This document shows positions 34,433 through 46,619 of a DNA stretch of 64,000 nucleotides, piece by piece. Source of the stretch: Undaria pinnatifida (Eukaryota > Sar > Phaeophyceae > Laminariales > Alariaceae); the NCBI GenBank assembly GCA_012845835.1, contig JABAKD010000030.1, positions 14,959,210-15,023,209 of the forward strand, written 5' to 3'. The notes below the pieces were generated by a model. The model was given only the letters and a program-made list of their open reading frames with translations, was not told the origin of the DNA and did no database searches. A program made the position numbers and the translations under genes. Position 1 is the stretch's first letter; every line of letters starts with the position of its first letter.

Positions 34433-34634
34433 TTGTTATATTCGGGAAAGTTAGGAAATAGATCGGAGGCACGTGCCTCCGATCTCAGAAGCTATCCGGG
34501 GCTCTGGCTCTGGCTCTGGTGGAATCGAGTAAAGCTACGTCTCTACGAAGGCAAAGAAAGTGAGTACTCTCCGAAGACCTGCTCAATTGGCAGACCTGCA
34601 GGGGGCACTCTGTGTCCCCACCAATAACCTTACA
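34433..34634 (+). mobile_element. LTR family F fragment
   Basis: From TTATATTCGGGAAAGTTAGG through the GGAGGCACGTGCCTCC palindrome (34461-34484) to AATAACCTTACA. The first third of the LTR is missing. CTCTGG is triplicated near 34500. Confidence 0.75.
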
Positions 34635-35107
34635 CTACTATCAATATCAACGTGTCGAAATGTCCACAATCCCGATCATGACATAATCTGATAATGAGTC
34701 CCACCAGGCAGGGCAGTATTTGTTTGCTCTTCGATTAATAATATTAATAGCAATGGTTAATAAGTTGTAGCGTACCGGGTATCAGGTAACGTATTTGCGC
34801 TGCGGCGCTGCTTTCACGCCACTCCGTTGACGGGTGGATTATCCTGTCGTTCATGTTTCGGCTCGTTGCTTGTTCGGCTCCACCGCTCCCCGGGCTTGTT
34901 TTTTCTTTCCGGCTTGCGACCAATATGATCGGGGAATGAACCGTGAAAACAAATATCTGTGGCAATAACCTTGGCCATGGTGGCTGTTAAGGTTGTAGTG
35001 TCTTACTATTAATAGTGCTTGGTCGAACATGTTCCTCGACTGCTTATTGTTCTGTACCGTTTTTTTTTTCTGTTTGGTCGGAATATTTTATCATGGTTAT
35101 TATTGTT

Positions 35108-35309
35108 GTATTTTTGTTGTTGTTACTCCCATGGATGGTGTTACTTCATTAAGTTGTTTTTGTTGTTGTGGTTGTTGTTGTTGTTGTTGTTGTTGTTTTT
35201 GTTGTTGTTGTTGTTGTGGTTGTTGTTGTTGTTGTTGTCGTTGTTGTTGTTGCTGTTGTTATTGTTGCTGTTGTTGTTGTTGTTGCTGTCGTTGTTGTTG
35301 TTGCTGTTT

Positions 35310-35370
<61 letters not shown>

Positions 35371-35466
35371 GGTTGTTGTTGTTGTTGTTGTTACTCCCAT
35401 GGATGGTGTTACTTCATTAAGTTATTTTTGTTGTTGTGGTTGTTGTTGTTGTTGTTTTTGCTGTTT

Positions 35467-35510
<44 letters not shown>

Positions 35511-35540
35511 GCTGTTGTTGTTGTTGTGTTGTTTCTTGAG
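35108..35540. repeat. (TTG)n microsatellite array
   Basis: More than 400 bp of TTG with GTT/GCT variants; two blocks both contain ACTCCCATGGATGGTGTTAC, so the array was itself duplicated. Leu-, Val- or Cys-rich frames are artefacts. Confidence 0.95.
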
Positions 35541-36034
35541 GGTGTGGTGGTGTTGTCGTTGTTATTGTTGTTATTCTTGTTCTTACTATATATTCGTACA
35601 CATCTTTTGTTTTACTAGATGCTGTAATTATTGTATTTTGTATTCTATCTTCCAGCTCAAACCCCGATCAACCTTGCATTCATACCTGGTATCACAGCCA
35701 ACAGGTTTGATATTCCTGACTATACCATTGCATGGTCCAGCAACTAACCCGGTACTACAAAAATTACGGTAACCCTAAATAGGCAAATCGAACCGTAATG
35801 ATTCTCGGGTCGTTGATCGGCGTTGCAGGCTGCCTGTGAAACCTCCCCTCTCCACCCGCCGACACCGACATCCGAGCAGACCTAACCTCCTTATTTCCAC
35901 AGCTCAGCTCTGCCTGTACTAGTAGCAGTGCCGAGAAAATATGACCTACCGAGGGGGCTTCGCCGCGGCGGGCTACCGCCTGCCTTGCCTCCGCGCATGC
36001 CCGCAATTTCCGGGGATGCATGACATATACTCAC

Positions 36035-36515
36035 TGGTTGTACGACTTACGGGATATACATGACAAACTGGTGCATTCCTTCCTAAACCGTCAGATTTAC
36101 CCCCTTGAAGGATTTATAGTTTCCACGCACAAATTGAGTTGCCCCGCCCTCCCCCCCCGTTCCCTCTTGTTCAAACCCATGCCCCCACGCCCTTAAAAAC
36201 TCCGCCCTCCCCGCACCGGTTATACGACTCACAGGATACACTTGATAAACTGCTGCATTTCCTTCCACAGCTGTCAGATTTTGTCCCCCTCACAAACGGG
36301 TTTTATAGTTTCCGCGCACAGATTCGTGTTAACATCACCCTGTTGACTCTGATAGCTACACTGCTGTAGTTCCAAGGGGAGTCGCCGACCTATATCCTTA
36401 ATGAGGAGACACAACTCGTAATACGCGCGATCGGAGTATCACACACAGCTTGCAAATATGAGCTTCGACAAAATCTTCGATCTCACAGCTGGAGTGTATT
36501 TTTATTTTTATAATA
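36035..36515 (-). repeat. family B repeat, minus copy
   Basis: GACTTACGGGATATACATG, CCTTCCACAGCTGTCAG, GTTTCCGCGCACAG, GGAGTCGCCGACCTATATCC and CAGCTTGCAAATATGAGC. The C-rich segment at 36145-36210 is the shortened G-rich part. A CTG insertion gives CTACACTGCTGTAG where other copies have CTACACTGTAG. Confidence 0.8.
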
Positions 36516-37094
36516 TGATTATGAGTATAGGATTACGGGCAAATCGAGGCTGTACATGCGACAGCACTGCCAAGGGGTACATTCATATATTTTTCGTTTG
36601 AATGCAACACATTGCGTCATCCTGCACACGATGATGAGCAGCAGCAGCAGCCCCCGCACAACTTTTATGTGTGTGTAAATTCAACAACAGCAGCAGCAGG
36701 AGCGGCAGCTGCTGCAGTTCGACAACAGCAAGCAGCATTTCCAGTAATATGCACATAAATGGGGGTGCACACCTCACGATCGCAATGCCTATAGATTAAT
36801 AATGATGATGGTAATAAAAGGGGATACTTTGTTACATACTCGACTTAACTGTGAGAACAACGGTATAATACGTCAACGTCAACGCATATACAACTGGAAA
36901 CCCGTTTTTGGGGACAAATTACTTGGAACTAGTATGGGGAGGGGTTTGGGGGTTCTAAAGGGGTTAATTTCCGCGTCACCTAACACGTGAATGTTTGCAT
37001 CATGGTTCATTGCAGGATTAATGTCCATCACTATTAATATTAATTTTGGTTAGGTTTTGACTCATGAAAAAAATACTAAAAACAGGCGACCGGT
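36516..37094. other. CAG/CTG-rich stretch and a repeat-I fragment
   Basis: (CAG)n-type runs near 36640-36740; 36893-36968 holds ACTGGAAACCCGTTTTTGGGG...AGTATGGGGAGGGGTTTGGG, the inverse of the CCCTCCCTATACTA segment of repeat Q. Related pieces occur at 42868-42910, 44037-44130 and 46515-46605. Confidence 0.45.
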
Positions 37095-37190
37095 GTATGA
37101 TACGCAGCTTGCAAAGATTCACAAGAGATTATCATCGACCCTAAATGTGTTGAATTCACACCTGACGTTGTTAGGATATTGTTATGTAGT
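37095..37190 (+). repeat. family C core, diverged
   Basis: ACGCAGCTTGCAAAGATTCAC...GTTGAATTCACACCTGACG: ends conserved, loop enlarged and different. Confidence 0.5.
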
Positions 37191-37769
37191 ATGCATACGA
37201 TAATACTTTCAATTTGCCTCGAGCCGGTATACGTAAAGAACAAAATTAAAAGGGGAAAAATAAATAAAAAGTGAAGGAGGATCGGATAATGTTCACACGT
37301 ACACACCCAGGCTCGAACCCAAAGGGAAGAAAACAAAGACCGAGAAAAAAGAGTGAATTCACCGTGACTCGCGGCTAACGATTAACAATCGTTCGGGGCT
37401 ACCCTTTAAGCTACGGTTGTATGATTACTACTACTACTACTACCACTACTACTACTGTGGGACGTAGCTCCGCACAACGCACAACTCGTAGGTGCGTGTA
37501 AACTCAACAACAGCATGCAGCAACGACCAACGGCAAAAGCCGTACAAGTATCATACAGCAAACACACGTAGTGTAACAGCTGCTAGCAGCAGCAACGCCG
37601 CACAACGCACAACTGTTATGTGCTTGTAAATTCAACAACAGCATGCTGCAGCAGCAGCGGCAGCACCACAGCACAGCAGCAGTACGACAAACAGCAAACA
37701 CTGCAGTACCCAGTCAGTGTAATATATGCATACCTGGTACAGTACATATAATAATATGGTCACTTTAGG

Positions 37770-38470
37770 CCTGGACCCGGTACATTATACGTGAAACAAA
37801 AAAACTGAGGGAAGGAAACCCCAAACAAAAACCAAAAAACAGTAACACATAAAATTGCAAGGAAAACAAGATATATATAAAGAAAAGCGTCGAGACTCGA
37901 ACACAAGCGGGAGAAAAGCGTCGAGACTCGAACACAAACGGGAGAAAAAGAAACAGTTGAATGAAGAGAAGAAACGAAAAGCGATGACATAGGCAAGGCT
38001 TGAACCCGCGCCTGGTGAATACAAACCATGGGGGTCTAACATATGTTTACTTTGGGTCGGTATCCGGTACATATGTAGACTAGAGAAAAAAGAAACGGAA
38101 GCAACCCAGACATGAACCAAAGGAGTAACAAGAAATTGAACGGCAAACAAACAAAATGAGGCCAAAAAAAGCTATACACTCGAACACAAACGGGAGGAAA
38201 GAAAATACGCGAAGAAGAAAAAAACTCGAAAAACGAAGATGGTAGGGCTCGAACTCGCGACTGGTATACATTTAAAGCAAATAAAAAGGGAAGCAACCCA
38301 AACATGAACACAAAAAAAAGATTCAACAGAATATTGCAAAGAAAAAAAAAGAAGAAAAAACCTCGAGACTCGAACGCAATCGGGAGAAGAAAAAAAAAGT
38401 TGAAAAATAAAAAAAAAGCAAAAATGAAATATGGCGAGGCTCGAACTGGCGACTGGTGTACAGAAACAAC
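37770..38470 (-). repeat. ~210-bp tandem repeat with tRNA-like B boxes
   Basis: Three units, each with GTCGAGACTCGAACACAA-like and AAACAAAAAC-rich stretches, end in GGCAAGGCTTGAACCCGCGCC, GGTAGGGCTCGAACTCGCGA or GGCGAGGCTCGAACTGGCGA. On the minus strand these read as T-arm/B-box-like GTTCGAGCC, suggesting a tandemly amplified tRNA-derived element. Confidence 0.55.
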
Positions 38471-39009
38471 TACGTTTTAAGTGAACTGCCAAACTGCTAC
38501 TAATGCTGTAACTGCCTCTTTAGTCAAAAGGGAAATGTAGTGTTTTTATACGTACGGCTCCGCACTTGACATTTCGGAGCGGAAATTTTGCAAAAAAGTG
38601 ACGTTTGCGTAGGCCACCACGACTCAAAGCGAGCACAACCGATGCCGCTCCCGGCAGGGTCGGGAGAGACAAGCAAGCTGATGCACGTGCAGGAAACAGC
38701 GCGCCGAGAGGTGGACCTCAGCTCGAGTTATCTCGAAGACAACTCAAAACCTGGTCTAAATCGAAGCCTTCGGCCGCTTTCGTGCCAGGGCAAACATATT
38801 TATACATGTATTTATTATTAACTTATAGAATATGTCGGTTGACGGCACTCTTGCCCCTTGACGGACGTGACGATCAGTCGTAATAAGGTACTAGTCTACA
38901 CACACTAACAATAGTATGATGAAAGTCCAAAGATGCCTTGACGGGTCAAAACTAGACCGCCAAACGACATCTTTGACCTATACCTTCAAGAAAGGAATAC
39001 CTCTGAAGG

Positions 39010-39100
39010 AACGCGCGGCCGGAGTATCGTCTGTTACGCAGGTTGCAAATAAAAGCGTCGAACCCACAGCTGACGTATTTGGAATATTTTTACAAAGTGC
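39010..39100 (+). repeat. family C core, shortened
   Basis: TTACGCAGGTTGCAAATAAAAG...AACCCACAGCTGACG; the central hairpin is shortened. Confidence 0.5.
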
Positions 39101-39699
39101 CTGGTATGCCAGGAGCCAGCAACTTAAACCTGTGACGCAAGTGGGTTTATATTCAGAGGACACCATTTTTAGCAGGGGGGTTTCTGAAGGCGAGACTGGC
39201 GCCGCCCGGAACGGCCATCTCCTGACCCGTTTTGTACCGAGTGCCTTTCGCTCCGTTGTTGGCAGGCACCGCTGTAAAAAAATCGGTTTACAGGTGAATG
39301 TCTCGATACCTGCCTCCAAAAAACTTTTCTTGTTTGGTGTCGGGGGATTTTTATGTTCTAACTGGCATTATTGTGTTGAACCAGCACTGCGTAATGTGCG
39401 CACTAGGCGAAGCGCAATCATGTGCGGGTGAGAGAGAGAGCCCGGAGATATTTTACCTGGTGCTATGATATGAGGCTTAGGTCGGGTGCGAAATTGGTTA
39501 ACCTTTCACCAGTAGCCCGAGACGCATTAACAGCGCTAACACTGTAACCAAAAATGTTGCGTTTGGTATTACCCGTTATAACGCGCTTCCATCAAGGAGG
39601 CACATTCTGTGCGGTACTATTGCACCTCATCGGCTCGTTTTTCTTTTAGGGCGCTTTCGTCCAGATGGCACGTAACTAGTCTGTGTTTTTATGTACCTC

Positions 39700-39905
39700 G
39701 AAGTATCACACGCAGCTTGCGAGTATGATTTTTTACTTGAAATTTCGATCTCATGGCTTAAGCGTAATTTTCGTTCTTTTCTGATACACCTCGTTCGCTC
39801 ATTTTTTAGGGTGTTCCATCCGCGTAAGACTCGGCTGTACTGTTGTTGTTGTTGTTGTTGTTCTCACATTAACTCGCATAACCAAGTCCGTGGTCACAGT
39901 ACTCG
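39700..39905. repeat. family B/C core fragment followed by family K end
   Basis: 39700-39770: GAAGTATCACACGCAGCTTGC...TTTCGATCTCATGGC. 39840-39905: (TTG)nTTCTCACATTAACTCG, CCAAGTCCGTGGTCACAG. Confidence 0.6.
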
Positions 39906-40189
39906 ACCCTCTCGTTGTTCGGCAAGGGTTCAAATATTGTGTAGCGCACGAGCCGCACCGCCCAAGCAATAACAGTGGGTGCATGCATGATGCAACACCC
40001 GACACCACGCAAACCCCTTACCCACGTTTTGGAGCAGAAATATATCTTGCGTTTAATGTGGGATGTTTTTCGGTGGCAATAAGGTAAACAGTGCTCCTAT
40101 TGTTATGGGATGCCCTCTCTACCGCTGCGGCGTTATCAATAGGGTTTTATAGCAGTTGTCCCCTTGATAGCTGGCAAGCGTATTATATG

Positions 40190-40492
40190 CCGGTCGCCCC
40201 GGTGGCGTATCAGGTTGTCCTCGAGCCTGATATCGGTCAGTTTCGTGACTTCGAGCCCCGCCGAGTGCATACTCGTGTAAATTCGTTGGGACTTTTTCTT
40301 GTGCACAAATCGACTTCCGGAAAGCGCGAGAGCGTGAGTTAGCAACACACGATGAAAAATCGACGAGCAGTGGGATTGCTGAACCCTATGCGCAATAATA
40401 ATTGAAGGCAAGAACCGGGAGGGAGAAGGGACGACACCTGTGACCACGGCTTGTTCAGAAGCTGGAAAGTAAGAGTGTAAAAAAAAAAAAAC
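40190..40492 (+). mobile_element. SINE A, full-length with poly(A)
   Basis: Head CCGGTCGCCCCGGTGGCGTA, a B-box position with one change (CTTCGAGCC), body and a 12-bp A tail (40479-40491). Confidence 0.85.
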
Positions 40493-41064
40493 GCCTGCCT
40501 GAACGAACGACCCCACCCGCCCCCCCTTCTGTCACAAGGTATCCGGCGAACGGCAAAAGCAACTTTTACCAGAGGTATAATATCCAAGCAACCCTCGTGT
40601 GATTGTCCCCAACACCACTGCTCTATTTCTTGTTGTGGGACCTGCTCAGCTTCTTATGTGTGAGGCAGGATCTGCCTTGCCCCAGTTTCAGCACCAAAAT
40701 AATGGTTTTCGTACCTGGCACCTGTTCTGTTTCAAATCAACGACGGAGCCTATCTGAATGGACTTCCTTTTTTTCTCTTGGAGTGCTGCCGCGCGCTTGA
40801 GTGACTGCATGTGTTTTGTGTGTGTGTTGCATGGCTGCGAATCGTTCCCAACCCAATCTACCACCTTGTTAAGTTGGTGTTGCTATGAAAAACGTAAAAG
40901 ACAGCCGCCGACACACTTTAGTGGTCAACTATCTGAAGGTTATGAAACGTCGTCGACCTGATTTTCCCGCCGCCCCCCGAACCGCCCCCCCCGCCCCGCC
41001 CCCCCCGCCCCGCCCCCCAACCTTTTTGTCCGCTGTGCCCGACCCTCATGACTCCGCCTGACAG

Positions 41065-41170
41065 GTACGTCGACGACCACCCGGGGTGGGTCAAGATCGA
41101 CCACCCGAACGGCTACTGGATGCCGGTTATGCAGCACGGCAAGGCCGTCATGCACGAGGTCGCGCCCTAA
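41065..41170 (+). CDS. orphan terminal exon of an unidentified gene
   Basis: After a pyrimidine/C-rich stretch and the acceptor CCTGACAG, a frame reads GWVKIDHPNGYWMPVMQHGK and ends at TAA 41168-41170. Wobble positions are GC-rich and the residues look protein-like, unlike the surrounding repeats. The short aromatic/basic stretch could belong to an SH3-like or sensor domain, but I do not recognise the family. I found no convincing upstream exon, so this is either the end of a gene with distant exons or a gene fragment. Confidence 0.35.
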
Positions 41171-42860
41171 GATACAGCTTCTCGCCACAACGGGGGCTAC
41201 AATACTTCGGGAGCTTTGCTACGCCTCTACTCGCGCGTACACCCGCTGAAATGCGTTCATGTTGTCGTTGCGTTCGATATAAGCTCCAAGCTGTTTATGG
41301 GCTCGGCTGTCAAGACATGGTGTTCCAGCGACTCCAGATGCTGACGCGCGCTCACGAAGGGAGCACCGGGGGCAAGACCCCTGGCCAAGCGTGTGTGTGG
41401 ATTTCGCCTGTATTCACCGAACGTCAGCGCTTGGGACAAAACAACACCACCATATATTTGTACTGCAGTGCGTGATTAGGCCATTGTTCTTGGTCGTACT
41501 AGAAATGCGGGCTGATGGGACACAACAACAATCGCTTCGTTCCGCCTCGATTGCGGTTCCACGAGTCTTGGGGGGCTTTCTCGCCGTGTTTTCTCATTGG
41601 CCAGCCCACTCTGACGAACTTTCTTCGGAGCGCGCTCAAGAAAGTTGACAAAAGCCTCCGCCGCAAACTCGGCCGTGCGTTGTCCACGTCCGAGCATGCC
41701 CTGGAACGCGTCTACTGTTAATAGGTTTTTATCCTCGGGTGTTGGTGCCGCGATTGACGTGGTCAGACCTTCGATGTCAAGTGAGCAGCGCTTAGTGCTC
41801 CGCTGTTTGTGTGTTCGTGTTTTCTGCCTTCTGTTTGATATTTTATGCGCCCACGCTTCCCTACTCCAGCAGTTGTAGTAGCCCTGCGGGGTTCTCTTCT
41901 CTCCAGTACGCGAGAGAGAACGCTAGTGGGTTTTGCTCCTGGGGAAGGGGGGGGGGGGTTGCACGCGGGTAGCTCAGCTGGGCGGGCATCCGGGGTGTTG
42001 GTATTTGCGCCCCCAGTCTTGATGCTTGATCGAATGTCTTGCAAGACATGCAAGACGTGGCAAATATCGTCTCTTGTGCTAACACTGCTGGTATTAGGGA
42101 CCAGGAGCACTCCCTTTTTCGTGTTGGGTTAACATGATGTTAACCCTTTTCAATCCTACAAATTTATCTCAATTCTAAGTGATTTCGTGCCCCTAAAATA
42201 TGATTTGGATTTTTTTTTTTTGAGGGGGGCGGAGGGTGCAAACCCAGAAGTCCATTGGTATATAGCCAAAGGCAAAACACGACCCCCTCCCACGCATGCC
42301 TCCCTAGAGCTTGCGAAAACATCGCTCATATGCATACGTAAACAATACGTACTATGCGCTTCGTACGAACGAGAACGATGTTTTTGGTTGTTTCGGTGAG
42401 GGTTGCCTGGAAAGGAAATGAAGCGTACAGTCTCCGAGTTGAGAATCTATGTTATTGCCTTTACTACTGAGATTCTGCAGGATGATTGATCAAACAAAAT
42501 AAGGGGGGGGGGGGTGCGCCCGCCTTTGTTGAATAGCGATTGACTCAAGTGTATGTTGTCAGCTGGTCTCGCGAGGCATACTCGTAGAGAGCCTCAATCG
42601 AACACAATTGTCGCGTGGGAGAGCTCGCCTGAAAGGAGGCGATGTTTTCCTTTTCTTGTGATTGGTTTCATCCTGTTAACAATGGATCTCCCTAATGGTG
42701 TGCCTGGCTAGCTGCGGCCGACCCATTTCCCTACGACCATATTTTTCTTGTCGGTAGCTTTCTGAGTAGAGAGATTTGAAAATTGCACCGGAATCGGGTG
42801 TAAAGATGGCTCATTGTTACGGCTTGCGAACGGCCGGGGAAAAAAAAGTTGAAGATTACT
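41171..42860. other. no supported gene
   Basis: Overlapping frames on both strands at 41476-41721 are GC-rich but carry no recognised motif. A G-run lies at 41949-41958. Confidence 0.35.
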
Positions 42861-42904
42861 GCTTAACCCCTTCAAAACCGCAAAACCCCTCCTTACATCA
42901 TACG

Positions 42905-43200
42905 GAGTACTAAACCAGACGCGCGTGCTACGGTAGAGGTAGCACTTTTCGTCTGAAAATGTTTTCTGAATGACGAGGCGCCTTCGCCCAAAATCGTCGG
43001 AAAACACGCCCCATTTATTTATTGTTTCATGCTTCTCGTTGTGTACCTTTACCAACGAAGTTTTCATCCGGTAGCACTTTTTTTTTTGTTGCTCCAAATT
43101 TGCTTTTTGAAGAGGTCTTAGCTCCCAAATTGAGGGACCTCAAAGGCAGAAAAAAAGCTGTGCACCTCTTATCGTAGCACCCGTCACTAGCAGAATGTAA
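42905..43200 (-). repeat. dispersed repeat P, inverted copy
   Basis: CGTGCTACGGTAGAGGTAGC, TTTTCGTCTGAAAATG and CGCCCAAAATCGTCGG are the reverse complement of the GCTACCGGTG...GACGATTTGGGG segment at 34205. Confidence 0.5.
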
Positions 43201-43990
43201 ATTGGCCCGAAAAAGAGTTTCCAGCTGCAAAAGCGTTAAGCCCGCGGTTGCCGCCGTGCTTCGTTCAGTTTTAACTTCTCTGGCGGAGGGGGTGAACGGG
43301 AAACGGCGATCCCAGGGCCTGTGTGTTCGCGAGCATATTTTCCTGAAGTTTTCGCCTACTGCGACGTTCGCGGTGTTGTTGACGGACAATAATGAATGAC
43401 CAACCGAAACGAAGGGAAGCTGACGACGAAATGAGAGCGAGCAACGAGCAAGAAGAAGAAGAAGCGAGTCACGTCGTGGGCCACCTGCTATTTTTGCTAC
43501 GAGTACTATTAATAATAGTCCCTTTTGCTCCTGGCGCGCTTCACCTGACTTCGCAATAAGGCTGGCCTGATTCTATCTCCCCCCAAAAACGGCGACCACC
43601 ATTGCATGAACGCGCATCTTCCCACTCGCGCGGGGTGGCGTATTTCTCGATCCAATATTGCCATCAAATGCGCGGGCAAGCGCGTCTCCATTCAAGAGCC
43701 AAAGTTAAAAATAGGTCGTGAACATCATTGGCGACCATCCTCTTCTGCTTGCCTCCGAGCAACACACACGCACCAATTCACCCAATCCAGGTATTCCTCA
43801 GCGTGATGATGATGTTCGTTACCAGCTCACGACGACCGAGATTTCCTCTACAGCATTTATTTTTTCGCGCTCACTTGCAGCATGTGCCATGTTTTTTATC
43901 GTGTTCGTACCTTCTTGTTGCTGAAGAGGCATTCATTCTTAGACCACGGCTACGTTAGTTTTATTTTTTGGCCCCTTCTTGCGGCTGCTT

Positions 43991-44014
43991 GGGGTCACTC
44001 GCGCGAGTGACCCC
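43991..44014. other. 24-bp perfect palindrome
   Basis: GGTCACTCGCGCGAGTGACC extends to a perfect palindrome of 24 bp; function unknown. Confidence 0.8.
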
Positions 44015-44335
44015 CCGATATTCCTTTGCGGTCTATTGACCCCTTTAGAAACCCCTTTAGAGCCCCCACACCCCTCCCTATACTAAATTCAAGTAAATTC
44101 GTCCCCCCAAAAGGGTTTTCAGTTGTGTAAGGGCGTTAAGTTTATGTGCGTTTTTTTTTGCTTTTCAACATGAAAGACCCGCCAGATACAGATTAGTTAG
44201 CTACACACGAAGCCACCAAAAACTCGCCTAAGGCCCCTCATTTTTTACAATAAAAAAACGCCTACACAGGTAAGGTCTCTCTTGTTTCATTGAGGTACAG
44301 AGTCGCTCGCGGGCAAGTGGGAAAGTGCTCAGACT

Positions 44336-46030
44336 GATTCTGCGATGGCCCCCCAAAAAACTTGCGATTTTCTTTAACGAACGTTTTATGGCTGCTCGAC
44401 ACTAGGAAGGATGGGAGATGAAAAAATTATCTTCACTTGTTTTCTTGTTTGCAAGAGAGAAGGACTCTCGAACGATAACGTCTGGGTGGCAAGGGGCACC
44501 GTATTTCAGGATATACGGCCGTGAGCAGCTTTCGAAACCGGCGGTTTCGTTGAAGAAAAGTTGAGGAGGCTACAGTAGAACGACTCCTCACAGCGAAAAA
44601 TGGGGCACCCCCGCCCCCTACCGTGCCGGCTGACGCGTGCTACGATAGAGGCGCACCGTTTTTTTTCCTGTTCCACAACTTCGGAGCTTTACAGACCCCC
44701 CCCGGGCCCAAAACTGATTCGGAGAAAAAACAAGACTGGTACACCGGATGAATACGTAGTCCGACGGCCGAGGTACGCGACGATAATCATGCGAACGAAA
44801 GGGATTATTCTTTCCGACGGCCTTTGGCTTAAGGAGGCCCGCCATCCAGAAGCCATTTCGGGTCAAACATGCTCGTACCTCTTTTGTAGAAGGTGTCGGA
44901 GGCTAGAGCCATGCTCTCTGCGGTACGTGAGTCATCCCACGGCAAGGTTGCAGCAGAAAGTCCCTGAGCTCCTCACATGAGAAACTCAATTTCTCACCCG
45001 AAAAATGACTTCGAAGGCATTCGTTCGCACAACCCGACCAAGCTTCTATGCCTTAGTAGTAGTCCTAACTCATAAAATGCAGTATGTACTCGTGAAATTA
45101 CTCCATTGATGGGCAGTTCTCTCACATGAGGAACTCAATCGCCCAGAGGTATACATTTTTTTTGGCGCAAAAAGTGCAACCCATTCCGTGGGATGACTCA
45201 CGTGTAACAGCAGTTTTAGAGGGTGTACCATTTTGTTTCTGAAGCTCCCCTCGTAACCCATCACCATCTCCCAAAGTTATCATATCCTAGTCTAAATCCA
45301 AGTGTTTCGTCCCCATGTCGGGAGTGCGGTGCTAAATGCTCCATATATACTTCAGTACGCTTTCTCCCCCCAAAACGAATTCGGGGGGAAATGAATGTGC
45401 TATTGATAATGCATACGATGAAGAATCCCATGACCTAGTGGAACGATGTGGCCTCTTGGGATCCCTGAAGGTATGATCCGCAGAAGGGGCACAGGTGTGT
45501 CTTTCGCTGACCAGCAGTCAGCTGAGTAAAACCCAAATAGAGACGAGTAGAATTCCCTCACTACTATACATCGCGCAAGGCTTGCGTGATTGGGTCAGGG
45601 TACGACACTAGGTAGGCAACGACATACAATCCCCCCAGACTGGCTCTACGAAATAGCCCCCCCCCAAAACCAGCAACTTCTTCAACGAAACGTTATATGG
45701 CTGCTCGACACAAGGACGGATACAATCGAAAAAAAAGGTGTATGTCCATATATTTTTTTGTGTGCAAATGCCTATCGATCGATGACGTCGGGGCGTCGAG
45801 GGGCAACGTATCTTCAGGAGACACGACCGAGAGCTGGTTTTGAAACCCGGCGATTTCGTTAACAAAGACAAGTTGGGGGGGGGGGGGGCTCTACCGAAGA
45901 ACGACCCCCCCCAAAAAAAATGTTTTTTTTTGCGGACGAGTTTGGGTCAAGAAACCCTCCTGCCATTCAGAAATCGGATTCATTCAACCAAAAAGAGCCA
46001 CCTCTATCTTGTACATAGCACGGCCTGAAA
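44336..46030 (+). repeat. dispersed repeat P, two direct diverged copies
   Basis: 44336-44900 and 45640-46010 share ACGAAACGTTATATGGCTGC-like, GTCGGGGCGTCGAGGGGCA-like, GGCGATTTCGTTAACAAAG-like and GGGTCAAGAAACCCTCCTG-like blocks. No conserved frame. Confidence 0.6.
44926..45202. mobile_element. possible 277-bp MITE
   Basis: Perfect 17-bp inverted ends CGTGAGTCATCCCACGG / CCGTGGGATGACTCACG, with an inner inverted CTCACATGAGAAACTCAAT pair. No TSD beyond a possible TA; no frame. Confidence 0.5.
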
Positions 46031-46619
46031 TTGGGAATATCGCCCATGACCGACGAAAAAGCCGTACACTGAGAACATTGCGCCAAACGTCCATAACCTT
46101 GGCTTTGCATTAAAATGTACGAGAGTGGCGCTTACTTCGGTGCAGGTTCCGTACTCCACAAATAATGCGAAGCAGAAACAAAGAATCGGTGCTGCACTGC
46201 ACCACCATACCCGCGGCTCGAATCACCATCCGATTTGTTACACCGAAAAAAAAAAAAGGACAGCCGATGTGGGGCTGACTATGCCCGCGTCTCGTCTCTG
46301 CGGCTTCTTGCCGAAACGACGCCAAAATGTGGGGTTGAGCCCCCAGCAGGTTCTCTCATACGTGGTCATGGTGTGGAGGACACACCGGGGTGGGTCGGTA
46401 CCTCGGGTCAGCTCACAACGGGGTCTGGGACCTCTGGTGACCGTGAACTTGTGTGTACTGAGGCGATACTATTAGGGGAAGAGGGGACCTGGTACCTCCA
46501 CACCGATCTTTAAACGCCTTTACAACTGGAAACCCTTTTTTTATTGTACAAAATTACATGAATTTATTATAGGGAAGGATTTTGGGGCCCTAAAGGGGTT
46601 TGCTCGATCTACACACACC

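Noticed and set aside
35019-35772. Leu-, Cys- and Val-rich frames
   Set aside because: Products of the TTG array; all three frames are open because the unit lacks stops.
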